Positions 58,904-64,000 of a stretch of 64,000 bases of DNA are shown here, in pieces (within the stretch, counting starts at the first letter, position 1; each line of letters begins with the position of its first letter). The stretch is from contig NZ_QEVW01000019.1 of NCBI RefSeq assembly GCF_003287275.1, positions 124,001 through 188,000 of the forward strand, given 5' to 3'. Position numbers and translations under genes: made by a program. This DNA is from Paenibacillus taichungensis (GTDB lineage: Bacteria > Bacillota > Bacilli > Paenibacillales > Paenibacillaceae). The notes under the pieces are model-generated. The model was not told where the DNA came from, ran no database searches, and saw only the letters and a program-made list of their open reading frames with translations.

Positions 58904-60124
58904 ATGGCATTACTTACACGGAACAGGGGCGCATTGCTGCTGTTAATGTTTAATATTTTTCTCGTTTTTACAGGTATAGGTCTTGTGGTACCTATTATGC
59001 CTGCGTACATGGATCTACTGCATATCACCGGGTTCACGGTTGGTTTGCTGGTAGCAGCATTCTCCTTCACGCAGTTTCTGTTTTCTCCAGTTGCGGGCCG
59101 TTGGTCTGACATCTTGGGACGTAAAAAAATTATTGTTGGCGGTATGTTAATCTTTGCTGTATCGGAGTTTATGTTTGGTGCTGTGAATGCACCATCGCTG
59201 CTTTTCGCAGCCCGGATGCTTGGGGGAATCGGTGCAGCTATGATCTTCCCGGCAGTTATGGCATATACCGCAGATATCACGACAGAAGAAGAACGCGGTA
59301 AAGGCATGGGATTAATCAATGCCGCAATTACTACAGGATTTATCATTGGTCCGGGGATCGGCGGGTATATCGCTGACTTTGGTATTCGGATTCCTTTCTA
59401 TGCCGCAGGTATTGCGGGTTTGCTGGCATCTATCATTACGTTGATTATTTTGCCGGAGTCGACCAGAATTACCGGAGAGCAAACCAAACCTGTTGCGGGT
59501 GCAACGAAGGTCAAAAGCCCGGGCATGGTTTCCCAGTTGCTGCATTCGTACCGGGAGCCTTACTTTTTCAGCTTGATTATCGTGTTTGTTATGGCATTTG
59601 GTCTGGCGAACTATGAGACGGTATTTTCACTGTTTGTGGATCACAAATTTGGCTTCACCACCAAGGATATTGCATTCATTATTACGTTTGGTTCCATTGC
59701 AGGAGCCGTGGTGCAGGTCTCACTGATTGGCTGGCTGTTAAACCGGTTTGGTGAGAAAAAAGTCATTTCGGTCTGCTTGCTTTTTGTAGCCGTATTTGTA
59801 CTGTTAACCTTGTTTGTGAACACCTACTGGATGATTCTTGTCGTAACGTTTATCGTTTTCCTTGGCATGGATATATTGCGTCCGGCAATCAGTACGCAGA
59901 TGTCCAAACTGGCGGAAGAACAGCAAGGCTTTGTGGCCGGATTGAACTCAGCCTACACAAGTTTGGGCAATATCGCAGGTCCAATTGTAGCGGGAGCACT
60001 GTTCGATGTGAATATTAACTATCCTTATGTTTCAGCAGCTGTTGTTCTGGCAATCTGTTTCCTGTTATCTCTGCGGGTGTTAAGAGGAGTTAACTCTACA
60101 GGCAACGCCAAAGCAGAAATGTAA
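58904..60124 (+). CDS. MFS drug-efflux transporter (TetA/NorA-like, DHA1)
   Basis: Membrane exporter of 406 residues with 12 TM helices. DHA1 signatures are the start LLLMFNIFLVFTGIGLVVPIMPAYMDLLHITGF, motif A in FSPVAGRWSDILGRKKIIVGGM, and motif C in GLINAAITTGFIIGPGIGGYIADFG. A second motif A-like stretch, NRFGEKKVI, begins the C-terminal half. These proton antiporters export drugs or dyes. GGAGGA precedes ATG 58904. It is regulated with the TetR gene upstream. The specific substrate is not predictable. Confidence 0.88.
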   Translation: MALLTRNRGALLLLMFNIFLVFTGIGLVVPIMPAYMDLLHITGFTVGLLVAAFSFTQFLFSPVAGRWSDILGRKKIIVGGMLIFAVSEFMFGAVNAPSLLFAARMLGGIGAAMIFPAVMAYTADITTEEERGKGMGLINAAITTGFIIGPGIGGYIADFGIRIPFYAAGIAGLLASIITLIILPESTRITGEQTKPVAGATKVKSPGMVSQLLHSYREPYFFSLIIVFVMAFGLANYETVFSLFVDHKFGFTTKDIAFIITFGSIAGAVVQVSLIGWLLNRFGEKKVISVCLLFVAVFVLLTLFVNTYWMILVVTFIVFLGMDILRPAISTQMSKLAEEQQGFVAGLNSAYTSLGNIAGPIVAGALFDVNINYPYVSAAVVLAICFLLSLRVLRGVNSTGNAKAEM

Positions 60125-60161
60125 GCCTGATTTGAATAAGAATGCGTGAGTGAACCAATAC

Positions 60162-60214
60162 AAAAAGCCAGTCGGATTACACATGAACCATGTGTAGCCG
60201 ACTGGCTTTTTATT
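60162..60214. terminator. Strong bidirectional terminator
   Basis: AAAAAGCCAGTCGG and CCGACTGGCTTTTT extend through TACACATG / CATGTGTA into a long stem between the convergent MFS and GH1 genes. T runs are present on both strands. Confidence 0.92.
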
Positions 60215-60222
60215 TTACCGTA

Positions 60223-61632
60223 TTAACGGACTTCTCCATTGGTTTCAATCAGTTTTTGATACCAGTGGAAGCTCTGTTTTCGGATACGTCTTAATTCCTT
60301 GATATCGAATTCTTCCCGATCCACGTAGATGAATCCATAACGTTTGCTTGATCCCTGATGTGTGCTGACCAGATCAATCGCAGACCAAGGGCAGAAGCCG
60401 AATACATCTACACCGTCTGTAATAGCCAGTTGGATCTGTTCGATATGTTTATTGAAAAACTCGATGCGGTAAGGGTCGTTGACCACGTCGCCTTCCTCCA
60501 GTTTATCAAATGCACCCAGACCATTCTCGGTAACGATCAATGGCAGATGATAACGGGAGTAAATCTGACGCAGGGTAGAGCGGAAGCCGACCGGATCAAT
60601 TTCCCAACCAAATTCAGTCTTTTGCAGATTTGGATTTACAGATCCTCTATATGCGCCGGGTTCACCTACGATTTCGTGCTGATCTCCTGTATGTGAGAAG
60701 TCATTACCATCGTTTAGACTTTCACCAACGGTTTGGGAAGTATAGTAGTTAAACGCAATAAAGTCAGGGTTTCCTTGAGCCAGGATATCCATGTCTCCAT
60801 CTTCAATGACAGGGGTATATCCTTTTTCTTCGAGATAACTCCAGGCAACATGATTGTAGCGTCCATATACCGCCATATCGAGATAGAGCCAGTTGCGAAT
60901 GGCAGCATAGTTATCAGCAGCGAGCGTATCTTCCGGTTTGGAGCTCGCAGGGTAGATAACACCGATATTGGGAGCTGGGCCGATTTTGGCTTCAGGCAGC
61001 ATCTCATGACACAGGACCATGGCTTTGGCTTGAGCGACCAGCATGTGGTGATTTTGCTGATACAGTGTTTTTTGTGGATCAACAAGCGTTGTATCCAGTG
61101 TACCCAGCGAGCCAGGATGCAGGATCAGCATATTTTGTTCATTGATGGTCAGCCAATATTTAACCCGGTCACCGTAGTTCTCATAAAGAGTTTTGGCATA
61201 TTGTTCAAAGGCATCTATCGTTGCGCGGTTGGACCAGCCGCCTTTTTCTTCAAGCGCATAAGGAAGATCAAAGTGATACATGGTCACAATGGGTTCAATA
61301 CCGTATTTAATTAACTCATTAATGAGAGAATCGTAAAATGCCAGTCCCTTTGGATTTACTTCACCAGCGCCTTGCGGATAGATGCGAGTCCAGGCGATGG
61401 AGAAGCGGTAGGCTTTGAAGCCCATTTCGGCCATCAGGGCCACATCTTCTTTGTACATATGATAGTGATCACTGGTTACCTTGAAGTCGGTTACGCCTTC
61501 CACATGATTGCCCATGTCGATGACAGAAGGGCCTTTGCCATCTTCATTCCAGGCTCCCTCAATTTGATAGGCAGAGGTTGAACCTCCCCAGAAGAAATCT
61601 TTAGGAAATGGTTTCAGTTGAGTATGTTTCAT
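60223..61632 (-). CDS. GH1 6-phospho-beta-glucosidase (YckE/BglA-like)
   Basis: Cytoplasmic glycosidase of 469 residues cleaving phosphorylated beta-glucosides imported by the PTS gene upstream. GH1 landmarks are FPKDFFWGGSTSAYQIEGAWNEDGKGPS, MAEMGFKAYRFSIAWTRIYP, the acid/base Glu in LTINEQN near 165, and the nucleophile Glu in IVTENGLG near 368; the aglycone end has GFCPWSAIDLVS and KRYGFIYVDRE. NEQ replaces the common NEP, as in the YckE branch. AGGAGG lies eight bases before the ATG. The gene starts 42 bases after the PTS gene stop and ends the operon. Confidence 0.92.
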   Translation of the reverse strand: MKHTQLKPFPKDFFWGGSTSAYQIEGAWNEDGKGPSVIDMGNHVEGVTDFKVTSDHYHMYKEDVALMAEMGFKAYRFSIAWTRIYPQGAGEVNPKGLAFYDSLINELIKYGIEPIVTMYHFDLPYALEEKGGWSNRATIDAFEQYAKTLYENYGDRVKYWLTINEQNMLILHPGSLGTLDTTLVDPQKTLYQQNHHMLVAQAKAMVLCHEMLPEAKIGPAPNIGVIYPASSKPEDTLAADNYAAIRNWLYLDMAVYGRYNHVAWSYLEEKGYTPVIEDGDMDILAQGNPDFIAFNYYTSQTVGESLNDGNDFSHTGDQHEIVGEPGAYRGSVNPNLQKTEFGWEIDPVGFRSTLRQIYSRYHLPLIVTENGLGAFDKLEEGDVVNDPYRIEFFNKHIEQIQLAITDGVDVFGFCPWSAIDLVSTHQGSSKRYGFIYVDREEFDIKELRRIRKQSFHWYQKLIETNGEVR

Positions 61633-61674
61633 GGTTAGTTCCTCCTAAGTTGAATTCGTATAATATAAGTTGGG

Positions 61675-63576
61675 TCAGACAACGAGAGTCAGTAGGACAT
61701 CATTTTTCTGTACCTGCTCTTGATTCGTTTCGAACACATCCACTTCTTGCTGTGTTAGGGTAACGATGACAGGGGTTACGGTTTCGTATCCTGCTTCCTT
61801 GATCTTATCGATGTCAAACTGGATCAACAGATCGCCCTGTCTAACGATATCGCCTTCCTGAACGACAGGATTAAAATGTTTTCCCTTCAGCGCCACCGTG
61901 TTAATACCAATGTGAATCAAAATCTCGGTACCTGTGTTGGTCGTTAAACCAATGGCATGTCCAGTTGGGAAGAGTGAAGTTATAACACCATCCACCGGAG
62001 CGACGACTTCACCAATCTCAGGAACAATCGCTAATCCTTTGCCCATGGCACCTGTTGAGAAAGCAGGGTCATTAATAGTGCTCAAGGCGACAGCTTTACC
62101 TGTAAGAGGACTGTAAATTTGCTCCTTTTTGATTTCAGTTGTTGTTTTTGCCTCAGGTACGACAGAAAGTTCTTCCGGTGTGCTTTCAGTCGATGTATTG
62201 GAGACAGGTTCATTTGTTTCGGAAGTTGTGTCTTTGGTTTTGCTTTCATATCCGAACATCACGGTCAATACCGCTGCTACCGCAAAGGAGCAGGCAATCG
62301 CAATCACATAGACAACCGTTGGTGTATACACAGGAATGGCAAAAATATTGTGGAACACATAAGCAGTCATTTTAACGCCAAAGTGACCATTAATCGCACC
62401 GCCGATCGCACCTGCAATGACAACGATAGGAATCACTCGTTTATAACGCAAGATCAGACCGTATACGATCGGTTCAGTTACACCTGCAAGTAAACCGGTA
62501 AGGCTGGTGGAGCCTGCAAGGGTTCGCAGGGTTTTGTTCTTTTTGGCTTTCAGGAAAATACCGAAGGCTACACCGATTTGTGCAAACACGGCTGCAGCAG
62601 CCATAGCTTCAATTGGATCGCCGCCAATCCCGATATTCTGAATCGTGATAGGTGTGAAGCCCCAGTGGAGTCCGAAGACAACCATGAAGGTCATGAATCC
62701 GCCCAGTACAATTCCTGACAAAATGCCACTGACGCCAATAAGCCAAGTTACGCCGGAGGAGATCCAGTCACCTACCGTAGTACCGAATGGTCCGAAGGCC
62801 ATTGCGGACAAAGGAACCATAATCATCAGAGCAATCATCGGTACCAGGAACAATTGCAGGTCTTTCAAAATGATTTTCTTGAGTAACTTATCCAGAACGG
62901 CGTAGATGCTGATTGATATGAAGATTGGGAATACGCTGGCTGAATAATTCATCATGACAACCGGTATGCCCAGGAACGATACATCCGAGCCTTTATCCAT
63001 CAGTCCGGTGAAGTTCGGCTCCATCAGAGCGGCACCAATTACACCGGCTACATAAGGATTGGCTTTCAGTTTCATACCAAGTGTGATACCGAGGAAGATT
63101 GGCAAGAAATAAAAGACGGCGTTGCCGGCAGCAGATAGAATCAGGTACGTGTCACTTGTATCAGACATCCATCCGAGCATGGTCAGGACAGTCAGCAAAG
63201 CTTTTAACATACCTGAACCTGCCATGGCCGGGATTAACGGTGAGAAACTTCCGGATATAATTTCAAAAACTTTGGATAAAACCGAGGTTTTTTCTCCTTT
63301 GGACTCAGCGGATGAGGAAGAATCTCCTCCAAAATCTCTGTTCTTCATGATCTCTGCATATACATGAGCCACATTGCTGCCAATGACGACCTGGAACTGT
63401 CCACCGCTTTCGACAACGGTAATGATACCATCGTGTTTCTCGAGCGTTTCGCGTTCTGCCTTTTTCGAATCCTTTAGATCGAATCTCAGGCGGGTTGCAC
63501 AGTGGACAAGCCCGTTGATATTGGCTTCTCCGCCGACGAGGCGAACGATGTCATCCCCCATTTTTTTATGATCCAT
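61675..63576 (-). CDS. bglP: Beta-glucoside-specific PTS transporter EIIBCA (BglP-like)
   Basis: Three-domain phosphotransferase permease of 633 residues. EIIB has the phosphorylated Cys in GLVHCATRLRFDLKD near 26. EIIC spans about 110-450 with ten or so TM segments (SPLIPAMAGSGMLKALLTVL; PNFTGLMDKGSDVSFLGIPVV; LAGVTEPIVYGLILRYKRVIP). After an acidic linker, EIIA has PVDGVITSLFPTGHAIGL and the active His in EILIHIGINTVAL. It imports and phosphorylates aryl-beta-glucosides such as salicin or arbutin. I chose ATG 63576, since AAAGGAG lies six bases upstream and abuts the earlier ATG. Expression is controlled by the RAT/terminator in its leader. Confidence 0.93.
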   Translation of the reverse strand: MDHKKMGDDIVRLVGGEANINGLVHCATRLRFDLKDSKKAERETLEKHDGIITVVESGGQFQVVIGSNVAHVYAEIMKNRDFGGDSSSSAESKGEKTSVLSKVFEIISGSFSPLIPAMAGSGMLKALLTVLTMLGWMSDTSDTYLILSAAGNAVFYFLPIFLGITLGMKLKANPYVAGVIGAALMEPNFTGLMDKGSDVSFLGIPVVMMNYSASVFPIFISISIYAVLDKLLKKIILKDLQLFLVPMIALMIMVPLSAMAFGPFGTTVGDWISSGVTWLIGVSGILSGIVLGGFMTFMVVFGLHWGFTPITIQNIGIGGDPIEAMAAAAVFAQIGVAFGIFLKAKKNKTLRTLAGSTSLTGLLAGVTEPIVYGLILRYKRVIPIVVIAGAIGGAINGHFGVKMTAYVFHNIFAIPVYTPTVVYVIAIACSFAVAAVLTVMFGYESKTKDTTSETNEPVSNTSTESTPEELSVVPEAKTTTEIKKEQIYSPLTGKAVALSTINDPAFSTGAMGKGLAIVPEIGEVVAPVDGVITSLFPTGHAIGLTTNTGTEILIHIGINTVALKGKHFNPVVQEGDIVRQGDLLIQFDIDKIKEAGYETVTPVIVTLTQQEVDVFETNQEQVQKNDVLLTLVV

Positions 63577-63611
63577 GTTCATTCTCCTTTGTTGTTAAGA
63601 TTGCCTGAAAA

Positions 63612-63679
63612 CAAAAAAATACCTAAACGAATGGCTATGATCATCGGAAAAAATGACCCGTTGCCAATCATTTAGGTAT
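63612..63679 (-). terminator. Conditional terminator of the bglP leader
   Basis: On the minus strand ATACCTAAATGATTGGC and GCCATTCGTTTAGGTAT pair and are followed by seven T. The 5' arm overlaps the end of the RAT sequence, so RAT folding excludes the terminator. Confidence 0.88.
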
Positions 63680-63703
63680 CGCCTGCTTTACCAGTAACAA
63701 TCC
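63674..63703 (-). promoter_or_regulatory. Ribonucleic antiterminator (RAT) for a LicT/BglG protein
   Basis: The minus strand from 63703 begins GGATTGTTACTGGTAAAGC and ends AGGCGATACCT at 63674, matching the LicT/SacY RAT consensus. It overlaps the conditional terminator by a few bases. The antiterminator gene lies directly upstream. Confidence 0.92.
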
Positions 63704-63725
63704 TTGTCGTTAAGTTGTGAGACCT

Positions 63726-63754
63726 ACTATAAATGACGCCGAAATCGTTTGCAA
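63726..63754 (-). promoter_or_regulatory. Promoter with overlapping cre-like site for the bglP operon
   Basis: Minus-strand TTGCAA (63754-63749), 17-base spacer and TATAGT (63731-63726) would start transcription near 63719, just before the RAT. TGCAAACGATTTCG at 63753-63740 matches the cre consensus at 12 of 14 positions and covers the -35 region, consistent with CcpA repression. Confidence 0.7.
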
Positions 63755-63761
63755 GCTTTTT

Positions 63762-64000
63762 TTATTCAGCGTCCAGCATTTCGTTGCGGGAAGTGACACG
63801 GTGAATATGGATCGTCAAATACACTTTTTCATCAATAGACATGGCGCTTTCAAACTTCTCTTCAAGGTATTGATTAATCAATTGTGTGCACTGAAAAGCC
63901 TTGGCATATTTGTCTTTAACCTGCTCATACAGGAAGTTATCGCCCGATGCAAACTGCTCCTGCTCATTACTCAGCATTCTCTGCACAAAGTATTGAAGAT
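63762..64000 (-). CDS. licT: BglG/LicT-family transcriptional antiterminator, C-terminal PRD2 part (truncated by window)
   Basis: The frame is open to the window end (residues LQYFVQRML precede the first possible start), so only the last 79 residues are present. SIDEKVYLTIHIHRVTSRNEML is the end of the second PTS-regulation domain, with the conserved His of HIHR that receives phosphate from PTS proteins. The gene stands directly upstream of the promoter, RAT and bglP. The LicT/BglG assignment rests on this end and on the adjacent RAT; the RNA-binding domain lies outside the window. Confidence 0.85.
   Translation of the reverse strand, partial: LQYFVQRMLSNEQEQFASGDNFLYEQVKDKYAKAFQCTQLINQYLEEKFESAMSIDEKVYLTIHIHRVTSRNEMLDAE

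Noticed and set aside
1..64000. CRISPR array, tRNA or rRNA genes, prophage or insertion sequences
   Set aside because: No regularly spaced repeats, cloverleaf sequences, phage gene order, transposase frames or terminal inverted repeats with target duplications were found by eye.

Overview
The window looks like a chromosomal segment of a Paenibacillus-type Firmicute. Ribosome binding sites are strong and GGAGG-like, TTG and GTG starts are used freely, terminators are Bacillus-like, and the gene content (HssRS-like two-component system, DUF6366, DUF5054, SUKH, Hol-Tox-like peptide, LicT/RAT-controlled beta-glucoside PTS) fits soil Paenibacillus. No rRNA, tRNA, insertion sequence, prophage or CRISPR array was seen.

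Layout. 1-2.9 kb: the tail of a membrane-anchored serine hydrolase and a two-component system. 3.0-10.9 kb: an AraC regulator and a seven-gene operon (secreted protein, sugar-type ABC binding lipoprotein and two permeases, metallophosphoesterase, Gfo/Idh/MocA dehydrogenase, GNAT acetyltransferase). 11.1-16.3 kb: an amino acid permease, a PAF-acetylhydrolase-like enzyme and a MerR regulator that share a 19-bp-spacer promoter/operator, then a stress-type short-chain dehydrogenase. 16.4-27.9 kb: mostly single genes (transglutaminase-like lipoprotein, SnoaL-like protein, acetyltransferase, metallopeptidase, a candidate type I toxin-antitoxin locus, a GT-C membrane glycosyltransferase with a lipoprotein partner, a kinase, a HAD phosphatase). 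28.0-31.0 kb: a GntR-LacI hybrid regulator next to a secreted beta/gamma-crystallin plus Vps62-like protein, with two matching palindromes between them. 31.1-41.1 kb: a GH38-like DUF5054 enzyme, a complete peptide-family ABC transporter and its LacI regulator; two identical 18-bp palindromes precede the transporter. 41.1-44.8 kb: MgtC, small hypotheticals, and a SUKH plus helical-repeat pair flanked by two copies of a repeat element. 44.8-51.0 kb: a four-gene minus-strand operon for a cellulose-like, probably O-acetylated and c-di-GMP-controlled exopolysaccharide. 51.4-60.1 kb: CBS protein, class B PBP, methyltransferase, VOC protein, a zinc-ribbon protein coupled to an HtrA-like protease, and a TetR-MFS efflux pair with an operator. 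60.2-64 kb: a minus-strand aryl-beta-glucoside operon (antiterminator, RAT plus terminator, EIIBCA, GH1 phospho-beta-glucosidase).

The common theme is carbohydrate scavenging: three separately regulated uptake systems (AraC, LacI, antiterminator/cre) plus one polysaccharide export system. The features most worth a second look are the structured repeat around 43.4-44.8 kb, the type I toxin-antitoxin candidate at 22.3-22.6 kb, the paired operators of the MerR, GntR and LacI loci, the crystallin/Vps62 secreted protein, and the acetylated exopolysaccharide operon. All assignments come from reading motifs by eye; no database search was run.
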